Notes under the pieces: generated by a model
Databases searched by the model: none
Told to the model about the DNA's origin: nothing
What the model saw: the letters and a program-made list of their open reading frames with translations, nothing else
Assembly: GCA_026414705.1 (NCBI GenBank)
Contig: JAOAIM010000003.1
Span: forward strand, 3,587-65,526
Direction of reading: 5' to 3'
DNA from: Verrucomicrobiia bacterium
GTDB lineage: Bacteria; Verrucomicrobiota; Verrucomicrobiia; Limisphaerales; JAOAIM01
Length of the DNA: 61,940 bases
Position numbers and translations under genes: made by a program
Part shown: positions 44,883 to 53,613 of the stretch, in pieces
Layout: every line of letters begins with the position of its first letter
Numbering within the stretch: position 1 is the stretch's first letter

Positions 44883-46796
44883 TCAGATCAGACCCGGAAT
44901 CGCGGCACTGACAATCCACTGAACCCGCAAAAACGCGCGATGCCACAGCTCCACCGAAACCAGCAGATGAATGTGGCGATGGAGTTGCTCGCGCCCGGAG
45001 CGGTCCAGGTCCAAAATCTCCCGCAGGCACTGGCGGTTGAAATAGCGTCCCAGAAACGAATCCCGGCTCAACAGGCAATCCTCGACAAAGGTGCGCATCC
45101 GCACCCGAAACCACTTTTCCAGCGGGTTGTCGAAGCCCTTCTTTTTGCGGCGGATCACGGCGTCGGGCAGCCATTTGCGGCAGGCGCACTTGTGCAGGTA
45201 TTTGCCCGTCAAGCCCTTGAGCTTGAGCCGCGGCGGCAGGCTTTCGATGAATTCCACCAACCGGTAGTCCAGAAACGGCACCCGCAGTTCCAGCGAGTTG
45301 GCCATCGAGGTTTTGTCCCCCACCATCAACAGGTCGTCCGGCAGGCTCGTGCGCGTGTCTATGTAGAGCATCTGCGTGAGCGGATCGCGCTCCCGGACAT
45401 CCACCTGCCATCGCTCCAGCGCCCGCCGCGCAAGGTGCGGCTCGGCCTCAAACCGCTGCTTCAATTCACCCTGAAAGAGCCGCGCCTTCATGTCCGTGCT
45501 GATAAACGAGTACACCTTCAAAAAGCGCGTCACCAACTCCGGCTCGCCCAGCGACATCAACCCGCGTTTCAACCGTTCCATCCGGCCCGGAACATGCACC
45601 GCCAGCCGCGCCAGCGCCTCGGTCAACGGCCGCGGCAGACGGCTGTAGAAACGCGACAACTTGATCCCCTTGTAGCGGTCGTAACCGGCCCAGGGCTCAT
45701 CCGCACCCTGCCCCGTCAACGCCACTTTCACGTGCCGACCGGCGATCTGGGACACGAAGTGAAACGCGGGCGCCGCCTCGTGGGCCACCGGCTCCTCGAT
45801 GTCCCGCATGTAGCGGTCAAAATACTTCACGTAGTCCTCCGGGCCCACCATGAGGCTGTGATGCTCCGCTCCAAACCGCCGCGCCAGCTCGCGCGCATCG
45901 TCTATCTCGTTGCAATGTTCCCCCTCCTCGAAACCGATCGTGAAAGTTTGCACCGGCCCGGCGCTGTGACGACTCATGATCGCCAGCAACGCGCCCGAAT
46001 CCACCCCCGAACTCAAAAACAATCCCAGCGGCACGTCGCTGCGCATTTGCAGCCGCACCGCATCCTCCAGCAACGCCTGATACTCTTCCACCAGCGCCGA
46101 TTCGCTCCCGTTGCGCGAGTGGCCCGGCACCCAGTCCCAAAACCGGCTCATCCGCTGCCCGCGCGCCGAAACCACCATCCGGTGCGCCGGCGGCAGCTTG
46201 AAAATGTGGCGGAAAAGCGTCTTGGGCGACGGCACGCAGCGAAACGTGAACAGCTCAATCAACGCATCCAGGTCCACCTCTCGCGGGCACTGCGCGTCCT
46301 GCAACAACGCCTTGATCTCCGAGGCAAACAGCAACCGATCCCCCACCCGCGCATAGTATAGCGGTTTGATGCCCAGGTGATCTCGCGCCATGAACAGTTC
46401 CCGATGCCGTCCGTCCCAGAGCGCAAACGCGAACATCCCGTTGAACCGCCGCACGCAATCCTCGCCCCACTGCTCATACGCGTGAACAATCACCTCCGTG
46501 TCGCACTGGGTCTTGAAAACGTGCCCGAAACTCTCCAGCTCCCGCCGCAGTTCGATGTAATTGTAAATCTCTCCATTGAAGACCACCGTGATCCGACCGT
46601 CCTCGTTGGACAGGGGTTGCGCCCCGCCGGCCACGTCAATGATGCTCAAGCGCCGGTGCCCCAAACCAATCTCACCGTCCAAAAACCGGCCCTGGCCGTC
46701 CGGCCCCCGATGCTGGAGCGCCGCCGTCATCCGGTCCACCAGCACCGGCTCGACCGGGCGACCGTCCAGATTAAACACGCCGCAAATGCCGCACAT
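44883..46796 (-). CDS. Asparagine-synthase-like glutamine amidotransferase (first copy of duplicated module)
   Basis: A 637-residue AsnB-family protein, MCGICGVF with Cys2 intact, ALQHRGPDGQGR and FNGEIYNYIEL in the glutaminase half. The PP-loop reads GLFLSSGVDSGALLAI, with Ser for the usual second Gly of SGGxDS, and LTGQGADEPWAGYDRY replaces the usual GEGADE, so the synthetase substrate site departs from true asparagine synthetases. The C-terminus has the basic, aromatic layout (RKWLPDAVIRRKKKGFDNPL) found in glycan-locus homologues. It starts 14 bp after a GT2 gene. Likely glutamine-dependent amidation of a uronic acid or acyl group; activity on free aspartate is unlikely but not excluded. 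Confidence 0.84.
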   Translation of the reverse strand: MCGICGVFNLDGRPVEPVLVDRMTAALQHRGPDGQGRFLDGEIGLGHRRLSIIDVAGGAQPLSNEDGRITVVFNGEIYNYIELRRELESFGHVFKTQCDTEVIVHAYEQWGEDCVRRFNGMFAFALWDGRHRELFMARDHLGIKPLYYARVGDRLLFASEIKALLQDAQCPREVDLDALIELFTFRCVPSPKTLFRHIFKLPPAHRMVVSARGQRMSRFWDWVPGHSRNGSESALVEEYQALLEDAVRLQMRSDVPLGLFLSSGVDSGALLAIMSRHSAGPVQTFTIGFEEGEHCNEIDDARELARRFGAEHHSLMVGPEDYVKYFDRYMRDIEEPVAHEAAPAFHFVSQIAGRHVKVALTGQGADEPWAGYDRYKGIKLSRFYSRLPRPLTEALARLAVHVPGRMERLKRGLMSLGEPELVTRFLKVYSFISTDMKARLFQGELKQRFEAEPHLARRALERWQVDVRERDPLTQMLYIDTRTSLPDDLLMVGDKTSMANSLELRVPFLDYRLVEFIESLPPRLKLKGLTGKYLHKCACRKWLPDAVIRRKKKGFDNPLEKWFRVRMRTFVEDCLLSRDSFLGRYFNRQCLREILDLDRSGREQLHRHIHLLVSVELWHRAFLRVQWIVSAAIPGLI

Positions 46797-46810
46797 CTGA
46801 CGTAACCTGT

Positions 46811-47764
46811 TCAGCGTTCCGGGCTGACCGCCCCACCCCGCCCCACCACTGCCACTCTCGAATCGGCCACAAGCCGATCCGAAAAACGCGCCACGCCGCT
46901 TGAACGCGACAACAACCCTTTCATCTTGGCCCGCTGTTCAGCCTGCAAATAACGCACCACCTCACCCGGTAACACGACCGGCTCGCCCCGCAATTTCGCC
47001 CTCAGATACCCGCACAACGCCGCCGCACTCCCCACCAACCACGGACGCTCCGTCACCCGATACGCGCAGCGGAAAAGAAAAAACCAGAAGCCGTAACCGA
47101 GCGACTGCATCCGCCGCCCTTCCTGGTAGCGGCCCACCAGCGGATGCGCCTTCGCCGTGCCCGTTCGCCGTTGCTCCCGCACCCGATACTCCGGAAACGT
47201 TCGCACCCGCCAACCCTGCATCCGCGCCATGACCTCCGCCGCCGTGTCAATCCCCCCGTGCGGCAACTCCCGGTAACCACCCACAGCCTCGAAACATCGC
47301 CGCCGAAACAGTTGCACCGCCCCGGCCACGCTGTCCAACGAAACCCGCTGCGACTCGTAACGTTCCCCAACCCGGCTCTCCACCATCCCGCCAGCCAGCC
47401 CCAGCATCGGATCCTTCTCAAACTCGCCCAAAACTTTCTCGAAATAATCCTCCGCCAGCACAATGTCCGCGTCCAGATTCCCGACAAACTCAAACTCCAG
47501 GTGTCGCACCCGCTCCCATCCCTGGCCAAACGCCCGTGCCTTGTGCCCAAAATCCCGCCCACCGGACCGGGCCACGTGCAGGCATTCGATGAACGGGTGG
47601 CCCGCTGCCAGTCGCCGGATGATTTCGCCGGTCCGATCCGTCGAGCCGTCGTTGACGATCACCCATCGCTCCGGCCGAATCGTCTGCCGCAGCACCGAGG
47701 CGATCGTGTCGGCGATGAACGCCTCCTCGTTGTGCGCGGGCGTGATGAGAACGTAACGGCTCAC
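46811..47764 (-). CDS. Family 2 glycosyltransferase (first copy of GT2-AsnB module)
   Basis: A 317-residue GT2 using a GTG start at 47764 (VSRYVLITPAHNEEAFIADT). Motifs are RWVIVNDGSTDRTGEIIRRL, FVGNLDADIVLAEDYFEKVL (DxD) and LFRRRCFEAVGGYRELPHGG with an acidic segment IDTAAEVMARMQGWRVRTFP. The arrangement matches processive-type GT2s with a membrane-proximal C-terminus. It lies 31 bp after the wecB-like gene and 14 bp before AsnB. Likely adds the sugar made by the WecB/WbpI-like epimerase or its product; this is a positional inference. Confidence 0.84.
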   Translation of the reverse strand: MSRYVLITPAHNEEAFIADTIASVLRQTIRPERWVIVNDGSTDRTGEIIRRLAAGHPFIECLHVARSGGRDFGHKARAFGQGWERVRHLEFEFVGNLDADIVLAEDYFEKVLGEFEKDPMLGLAGGMVESRVGERYESQRVSLDSVAGAVQLFRRRCFEAVGGYRELPHGGIDTAAEVMARMQGWRVRTFPEYRVREQRRTGTAKAHPLVGRYQEGRRMQSLGYGFWFFLFRCAYRVTERPWLVGSAAALCGYLRAKLRGEPVVLPGEVVRYLQAEQRAKMKGLLSRSSGVARFSDRLVADSRVAVVGRGGAVSPER

Positions 47765-47795
47765 GCGGGTGTCGGAATGTTCCCCTTCTGGACGC

Positions 47796-48998
47796 TCAAC
47801 TGCGCTTCAACAGCGCTGTCACCACTCGTTGCGCGGTGTGCCCGTCCCAGAGCGGCGGCACCGTGCCAAACCGCCGTTCCCGTCGGAGCACCGCTTCCAG
47901 GTCCGACAGCAGGCGGCGCGCATCGGTGAGCTGGTTGCTGCCCAGCGTCACCGTCACGGGTCGTTCGGTGTTCGGACGCAACGTCAGGCACGGCGTGCGG
48001 AAAAACGTGCTCTCCTCCTGCAACCCGCCCGAATCGGTCAACACCAGCCGCGCGTTCTCCGTCAGGCACAGCGAATCGTGATAACCGATCGGTTCGAGCA
48101 CCTTCAGCCCGGGCTGCTGTTCCAGTTCGATGCCAAACTCCGCGCATCGTTTGCGCGTGCGCGGATGCATCGGGAACACCACCGCCAACCGTCGCGCCAG
48201 GACCTTGAGTTGATCCAAAATCGTTCGCAGGCTCGCTTCGTCATCCACGTTGGCCGGCCGATGCAACGTCACGTAAACAAATTCTCCCGCGCGCAGGTTG
48301 AGACGTTCCAGAATCCGGCTCTGGCGCGCCTGCGGCAGATTCGCCAGCAGCGCGTCAATCATGATGTTGCCCACACACACGATCTTGTCCTCCGGCACGC
48401 CCTCACGTCGGAGGTTTTCGTTCGCGTCCTCCGAGGGCGTCAGCAGCAGGTCCGCCAGCGCGTCGGTCACGATGCGATTGATCTCCTCCGGCATCGTGCG
48501 GTCGAAACTGCGCAGGCCCGCCTCCACGTGCGCGACGCGGATGCCCATCTTGGCGCACACCAGCGTGCAGGCCATCGTCGAATTCACATCGCCCACCACC
48601 ACCACCCAGTCGGGCTTTTCCTGCTCGCACACGGCTTCAAAGGCCGTCATGACCCGCGCCGTTTGCACCGCGTGCGAGCCGGAGCCGACGCCCAGGTTGA
48701 TGTCCGGGGGGCGAATCCCCAGCTCGCGGAAAAACACCTCCGACATCGCCTCGTCGTAATGCTGCCCGGTGTGCACCAGCCGGGCGTCGAATCGCGCCCG
48801 CCCGTCGTCGCGGGCCGTATTGTGCGCTTCGATCGCTTTCATCAGCGGCGCCACTTTCATGAAATTCGGTCGCGCCCCGGCAATCACCAGCACCCGGATC
48901 GGGCGAACCGACGTGTCGGGCGCGCGCGCGGCCCGTCCGGTGCCCGATGCAGCGGGGGTCAACACCGTGTGAATTCGAGGAGCAGACAACGTGTGCAT
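47796..48998 (-). CDS. wecB: UDP-N-acetylglucosamine 2-epimerase family (WecB/WbpI-like)
   Basis: Cytoplasmic non-hydrolysing epimerase of 400 residues from the ATG at 48998. Family signatures are IRVLVIAGARPNFMKVAPLM, LVHTGQHYDEAMSEVFFREL, VVVGDVNSTMACTLVCAKMG, RVAHVEAGLRSFDRTMPEE and DSGGLQEESTFFRTPCLTLR. WecB makes UDP-ManNAc; WbpI makes UDP-ManNAc(3NAc)A from UDP-GlcNAc(3NAc)A, and the two cannot be told apart by motif. The presence of WbpA-, WbpB- and WbpD-like genes in the locus supports the WbpI role. The upstream in-frame extension overlaps the fusion gene and is Arg/Ser-rich, so I rejected it. The gap to the fusion gene is 19 bp. Confidence 0.87.
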   Translation of the reverse strand: MHTLSAPRIHTVLTPAASGTGRAARAPDTSVRPIRVLVIAGARPNFMKVAPLMKAIEAHNTARDDGRARFDARLVHTGQHYDEAMSEVFFRELGIRPPDINLGVGSGSHAVQTARVMTAFEAVCEQEKPDWVVVVGDVNSTMACTLVCAKMGIRVAHVEAGLRSFDRTMPEEINRIVTDALADLLLTPSEDANENLRREGVPEDKIVCVGNIMIDALLANLPQARQSRILERLNLRAGEFVYVTLHRPANVDDEASLRTILDQLKVLARRLAVVFPMHPRTRKRCAEFGIELEQQPGLKVLEPIGYHDSLCLTENARLVLTDSGGLQEESTFFRTPCLTLRPNTERPVTVTLGSNQLTDARRLLSDLEAVLRRERRFGTVPPLWDGHTAQRVVTALLKRS

Positions 48999-49017
48999 GG
49001 GAATCGAGTTGGGTGGC

Positions 49018-51087
49018 TCAGTGGCCGTTGCCGTATTCGATGCGGATGATCTCTTCGATGTGATTGACGATGTCGTCGAGCGCCGGGCGCGGCTGGCGAT
49101 TCGGTCCGCCGCGCTTGTCGCGCGGCACCAGGCGGATTTTCGTGTGCACATCCTCGGGCGTGCGAACGAGCACCAGGCGGCCCTCCGCTTCGAGTCGCCG
49201 ATCCACCGCGCCGATTTTGCCCCGGAAAATGCTGTAAACCGGCACGCCCAGCGCCGCGGCTTCCCGGTTCATCGTCCCGCCGCCGCTCACCACCAGGTCG
49301 GAAAACCACACCAGGTTCATCCCGTCCACGGCCCGCGCCGGCACCACCGTCTTGTCGCCGGCAAACCACTCCGGATGCGCCGCGCGCAACCGCTGCTCCT
49401 GTGCCCGATTGCGCGGCAACAGCACCACGCGCGCGCCCTCGGTCGCGCACAACCGCTCCATGAGCACTTGCAGCAGCCGCTCGGCCTCCGGGTTGTGATA
49501 ATGCGCCTCATCAGCGGGCGGACGCACCGTGACAATGAGCGTTGCGCCGCGCAGCCCCAGTTCATCGAGCAGCCGTTCGTCGGGCTGAAATTCCGGCGCG
49601 TAAACGTCCTCCTTGATGCCGCGATACTGGCGCACCCGGCCCGGCGCGCCGCCGGACTCGGCTTCCGAAATCGAGTCGGGCACGATCACCCAGCGCGGCG
49701 GGGCCAACGGCACCATTGCCGAGTGCTCATAGTCGTTCATCGAAACGGTCGGAATCCCCAGCGCGCGGCCGAGCAGCTCCTTGGAGCGCGAGCCGTGCGA
49801 AAGGGCCAGTTGCGGTTTCTCGGCGAAACACACCGGCGTCAACTGCAACGAGCGCCACAGCAGCCCCAGGGCCTTGAGCAGGCGGTTTCGCCCGTAATGC
49901 CGCCCGATGCGCCGGCACGGCAGGCCTTTTTGCTCGGCCAGTTCGCAAACCTGAAAGGCGTCGCGCGCGGTCAAAACCACCTGGTGACCCCGCCGCTCCA
50001 GTTCGCGCACGATCGGAACGAACAACGGCACGTGCGGCGTGTTGTCCAGGTCAATCCAGATTTTCACCCGGGGCGTGCCGTTTCGGCCCGGCGCGCCGTT
50101 GCCGGCGCCCGCGCTCGCCAATCCCGGCGCCGTGATCGTGCCGCGCGTCCCCGGATGCTCCGGTTTGAATCGCGCGCAGTATTCTGCGACCTCGCAGGGC
50201 AGCGCATGCCAGCAACGGTCGCCGTATTTCGAGCGCACGTAATCGAGCAGTTCGGCATACCACGCAGCGGGGAATTCAAAGGCCGTGGCGTCGCCCCGCT
50301 CGAAGTTGAGGTAATCGGGATGGACGTTCAAAAGCGCCAGCCCACCGTGTTCGGCCACCCAGTCGAGTTTGCGTTTCCAAAGTTCAATCGTCCGCTCGCG
50401 CAGGAACAAAAACAGCGTCGAGTCCTGCGCCAACGTGTAGGGCATTTCGATGAAGCCCTCCGCGCCGTTGCCGTTGGCCCCGACCCAGAACGGAAAAATG
50501 GTGCCGACTCCTTCGGGCTGCGGCTCAAACGGGTCCACGTCGAACGTGGAAAGGTCGTAGCGAATGCGCAGCGCCTGCTGCCATTCGAGATTGTGGAACA
50601 TGAAACCGGCGCGGAACCCCACCGCGCCCCAGGCATCGAGGTAGCGGTTGATGCGCGGCGCCTGCGCCCGGAAAGTTTCGCGGCTGCGGAACAACGAGCC
50701 GTCGTGATGCAAATCGTGCACACCGACCTCAAAGCCGCGCGAAATCAGTTCCGCGCGCAACGCATCCGGCACGCGGTATTCGCCCTCCGGCACAAAGTTG
50801 AACGAGGAACGAAACCCCCGCTGCGCCTCCAACTCCATGAGCTGCCGGCAGCGTTCCAGGCCGCGCGTGCCCTCGACGTCATGGGTGAGCACGAAAGCAA
50901 ATTGGCGTCGTTCCGGCCAACCGGGCCAGTTGGGCGGTGGCGTCTCGCTGCCGGGCAGAATCGGCCAGATGTCGCGGCTGCGGGCAAACTTGCGTCGCAC
51001 GTCCACCCGCCGCAGCGCGTAGCGCACGTGCCGGGGTAGCCACGGTTTCAGCACGTAGTAACAGCGTTGGAGCAGACTTGAAGGCAT
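49018..51087 (-). CDS. Fusion of polysaccharide deacetylase-like domain and DUF354 (glycosyltransferase-like) domain
   Basis: A 689-residue two-domain protein. Residues about 60-320 resemble a NodB/polysaccharide deacetylase fold: FAFVLTHDVEGTRGLERCRQ with the metal Asp, GFEVGVHDLHHDGSLF with the His pair, then STFDVDPFEPQPEGVGTIFP. From residue 340 (RVKIWIDLDNTPHVPLFVPI) to the end is a complete DUF354/COG1817 domain of GT-B type, with SHGSRSKELLGRALGIPTVS and DLVVSGGGTMNREAAALGVP. A Gly/Ala-rich linker (LASAGAGNGAPGRNGTPRV) joins them. Normally these are separate proteins. No signal peptide is visible, so it is probably cytoplasmic and may deacetylate a lipid-linked amino sugar and then transfer to it. 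Start ATG 51087. Confidence 0.82.
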   Translation of the reverse strand: MPSSLLQRCYYVLKPWLPRHVRYALRRVDVRRKFARSRDIWPILPGSETPPPNWPGWPERRQFAFVLTHDVEGTRGLERCRQLMELEAQRGFRSSFNFVPEGEYRVPDALRAELISRGFEVGVHDLHHDGSLFRSRETFRAQAPRINRYLDAWGAVGFRAGFMFHNLEWQQALRIRYDLSTFDVDPFEPQPEGVGTIFPFWVGANGNGAEGFIEMPYTLAQDSTLFLFLRERTIELWKRKLDWVAEHGGLALLNVHPDYLNFERGDATAFEFPAAWYAELLDYVRSKYGDRCWHALPCEVAEYCARFKPEHPGTRGTITAPGLASAGAGNGAPGRNGTPRVKIWIDLDNTPHVPLFVPIVRELERRGHQVVLTARDAFQVCELAEQKGLPCRRIGRHYGRNRLLKALGLLWRSLQLTPVCFAEKPQLALSHGSRSKELLGRALGIPTVSMNDYEHSAMVPLAPPRWVIVPDSISEAESGGAPGRVRQYRGIKEDVYAPEFQPDERLLDELGLRGATLIVTVRPPADEAHYHNPEAERLLQVLMERLCATEGARVVLLPRNRAQEQRLRAAHPEWFAGDKTVVPARAVDGMNLVWFSDLVVSGGGTMNREAAALGVPVYSIFRGKIGAVDRRLEAEGRLVLVRTPEDVHTKIRLVPRDKRGGPNRQPRPALDDIVNHIEEIIRIEYGNGH

Positions 51088-51094
51088 GGCAGCG

Positions 51095-51127
51095 TCACTG
51101 TGGGTGTGCGCGTATCGGGTAACGCAC
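51095..51127 (-). CDS. Possible 10-codon leader ORF with strong Shine-Dalgarno
   Basis: A GTG at 51127 follows AGGAGG by 7 bases and opens a 10-codon frame (VRYPIRAHPQ) ending in TGA at 51095, 7 bases before the ATG of the deacetylase-DUF354 gene. That gene itself has no visible Shine-Dalgarno, so its ribosomes may come by termination-reinitiation from this mini-ORF. The peptide matches nothing I know. Real but tiny; may be only a ribosome-loading device. Confidence 0.35.
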   Translation of the reverse strand: MRYPIRAHPQ

Positions 51128-51220
51128 CAAAAAACCTCCTTGCACGGGGCCGCTCGGACGGGGCGGACGGGTCAGAGCACCAACCCGCGCCGCACCGCAC
51201 CGGAACCGCAACGTGCCCGC

Positions 51221-53485
51221 TCAGGCATCCGGTAACAGCTCCTGATACAGACCGCGCGGGATGTAAGAGCGCACCTTGTTGAGCACCGTGCTCACGTTGG
51301 CCCGCGTGCGCGCGAGCATCGCGTTGGCCCGTTCCACGGCCTCCAAATGCGTTTTCTCGGATTCCAGCACCAACAGCACCGAGTCCATCAACCCGGCCAT
51401 CCGCACCGTGACGCTGGTCTGGCTGACCGGCGGCATGTCAAAGACGATGTAATCGTAGTCACTGGCGCGCAACCGGGGCATCAAGCCCGCGACGGTCTGG
51501 GCCACGACGGCCGGCAGGTGGGCTGCCGTGCCCCCGTTGGACTCGGCCGTCTTGTTACCGTCGGCCACGCCGCCCGGGGCGCCCCCCGTCTGCGGACTCA
51601 AAGCGATCTCGGGCGCATTGCCGGGTTTGCCCCGATGAAATGCAAACGCGCGCGTCTGTTCCTCTTTGGCCTCCACCAGCAGCACGTTCCCGGCCCCCGT
51701 CTCCGAGAGAGCGCGCGCCAGGCCGCGCGCCAGACTGCTCACCCCGGCCCCGCGACCGCAACTGGTCAGTGCGATGAGCTTGGGCTTGTGCCCGATGTTT
51801 TTGACCTCAAAGTCCACCAGCAACTGATCGCGCAACCCCTGGCAGTAACGGCGCAACGGGTCTTCCGGGTCCCAAAGCGCCAGCGCCATCGTGCCGCCGG
51901 GCGTCCCGCTGCTGCTCGATTCCGGCGCGGCGTTCGGCGACGCCCCGCCCCCGGGTGAGGAGCGGGGCGACTGCGGCTTGCGCTGCCCGTTCCAGCGCAC
52001 GTCCGGAATGGCCATCAGCAGTGGCAGTTGAAGACGTTTTTCAACATCGGCAGGACGCTTGACGGAGCGGTCCACGACGAATTCCAAAAGGAACGCCAGC
52101 GCAAAACCGCAGAAGACGCAACCGCCGGTGAGCATCGCCAGCTTCTTGAGGAAATTTTTCGACCACATTTTGCGCGGCACCGTGGGCGATTGAATGATGC
52201 TGATGTTGGGCGCCTTGCCCGAACCGAGCGCGGCTTCGATTCGCGCCTGTTCGACCGCCGCCGCATACCGTTTGAGGTCGGCCTCGATCAACTCCTTCTT
52301 CCGCTGCAGGTCCACGATGGTGGCTTCCATCTCATCGGCTCTGGCGACCTCGGCCTGCACCTCGGCCAGGTGATTGGACAGCACCTGAATTTTGGACTCC
52401 AGAGCGCGCACCTGAACCGAGGCCGTCGCCGGGTCGAACGCGGTGGGTTGGCCGCCGACGGGTGGGGTGGTCGTCGCCACGCCGAGCAGCGCCGGAAAAT
52501 CCTCCTCGAGTTTCTGCTTGCGCGCCTGCACCTCGGCGATCTGGGCGCGCACCGCTTTGACGTAGAGGCTCTCCTCGGTGAACTGCAACAGAAGGTTTTG
52601 TTCGTTGGTGGCAAGCTGGTCGAGCCGCGCACAAAGTCGCCGATACTCCGCGAGCCGTTCGCGCGGCACGGCACTCAGATTGGTGGATGCGGCGTTGGTT
52701 TCACTGCGAATCGCGCCCCGGCCCATTTCGGCCAGGATGGCCTGCTGCGCCGCCAGGTCGGCCTGAGCCTTGATCAATTCCTCGCGGATGGTCGCAATTT
52801 GCTCGGCGTAGGCCTTTCGGGAGTCTTCCAGCGAGCCGACCCCGGCCTGCTTGCGCGCCTCGGCAAGTTTTTGCTCGGTCTCCGCCAGTTCTTTTTGCAA
52901 ACGGTCGGTTTCCTTGACGAACATCTGGGTGAACTCCGCCGTCGGCAGGTGCATCTCGGCGTGCTTCTTGAGGTAGGCGTTGATGACCTGCCGAAGAATT
53001 TCCTGAGCGAGCGCCGGGTCCGGATGCCGGAACAGGATCGGCAGCACGCTGCGCCGCGAGATGGGTTCGACAACGAGGTTGCGCTGCACCAGGTTGGCGG
53101 CGCTGCCCGGATCGTTGCCGCCCCCCACCGGTGCCAAAATCCGCTCGGCGCCGATCACCCGCACCACTTCTTCGGCCACGTCGAGACTGCGCAGGATGTC
53201 AATCTCGGTGTTGATGATGCTGTCGTCGGCCTCGTTGAGCACCCGCACGGGCACTTCGACGCCCTGGGGTGTGGGCGTGCGGCTCTCGGCGACGTAGCGG
53301 ATGAAAATCTTCGCCTCCGAATAAAACTGCGGCGGCTTGACGACGAACAACAACAGCCCCGCGGCCAGCGCCGCCAGCGCAATGAAGCCCAGAATGATCC
53401 ATTTGCGCCGGAACAGGACGAAGTAGATGCGGTCCAGGGAAATCGTCGCTCTGGCCTGTTCTTCGATGTCGGGTTCGCCGCTCAT
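51221..53485 (-). CDS. Wzc-like polysaccharide co-polymerase with degenerate BY-kinase/ParA-type ATP site
   Basis: A 754-residue chain-length/co-polymerase protein. Wzz domain with TM1 (KWIILGFIALAALAAGLLLF, about residues 28-50), a long periplasmic coiled coil (about 185-415: FVKETDRLQKELAETEQKLA), TM2 near 440-460 (LTGGCVFCGFALAFLLEFVV) and a cytoplasmic ATPase-like domain. The Walker A position reads SCGRGAGVSSLARGLA, with Val582 where Lys is expected. Walker A' reads NVLLVEAKEE, with Glu605 for the usual Asp. Walker B DYDYIVFDMPPVSQ is intact. The C-terminus (RSYIPRGLYQELLPDA) is not a Tyr cluster. Wzz function is likely kept, with catalytic kinase activity probably lost. It follows a 128-bp gap after the acetyltransferase gene. 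Confidence 0.85.
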   Translation of the reverse strand: MSGEPDIEEQARATISLDRIYFVLFRRKWIILGFIALAALAAGLLLFVVKPPQFYSEAKIFIRYVAESRTPTPQGVEVPVRVLNEADDSIINTEIDILRSLDVAEEVVRVIGAERILAPVGGGNDPGSAANLVQRNLVVEPISRRSVLPILFRHPDPALAQEILRQVINAYLKKHAEMHLPTAEFTQMFVKETDRLQKELAETEQKLAEARKQAGVGSLEDSRKAYAEQIATIREELIKAQADLAAQQAILAEMGRGAIRSETNAASTNLSAVPRERLAEYRRLCARLDQLATNEQNLLLQFTEESLYVKAVRAQIAEVQARKQKLEEDFPALLGVATTTPPVGGQPTAFDPATASVQVRALESKIQVLSNHLAEVQAEVARADEMEATIVDLQRKKELIEADLKRYAAAVEQARIEAALGSGKAPNISIIQSPTVPRKMWSKNFLKKLAMLTGGCVFCGFALAFLLEFVVDRSVKRPADVEKRLQLPLLMAIPDVRWNGQRKPQSPRSSPGGGASPNAAPESSSSGTPGGTMALALWDPEDPLRRYCQGLRDQLLVDFEVKNIGHKPKLIALTSCGRGAGVSSLARGLARALSETGAGNVLLVEAKEEQTRAFAFHRGKPGNAPEIALSPQTGGAPGGVADGNKTAESNGGTAAHLPAVVAQTVAGLMPRLRASDYDYIVFDMPPVSQTSVTVRMAGLMDSVLLVLESEKTHLEAVERANAMLARTRANVSTVLNKVRSYIPRGLYQELLPDA

Positions 53486-53613
53486 CTCATCTTAGAGTCT
53501 GCCCGCGCGGACGTTTTCCGCCAGCGAATTTCGCAACAGCCGGCCGCCGGACACGCGCCGGGCTGAAATCATGGAATGCTTCCGCCGGTGAATCCGGGGC
53601 CGCCGGCGGGCGC

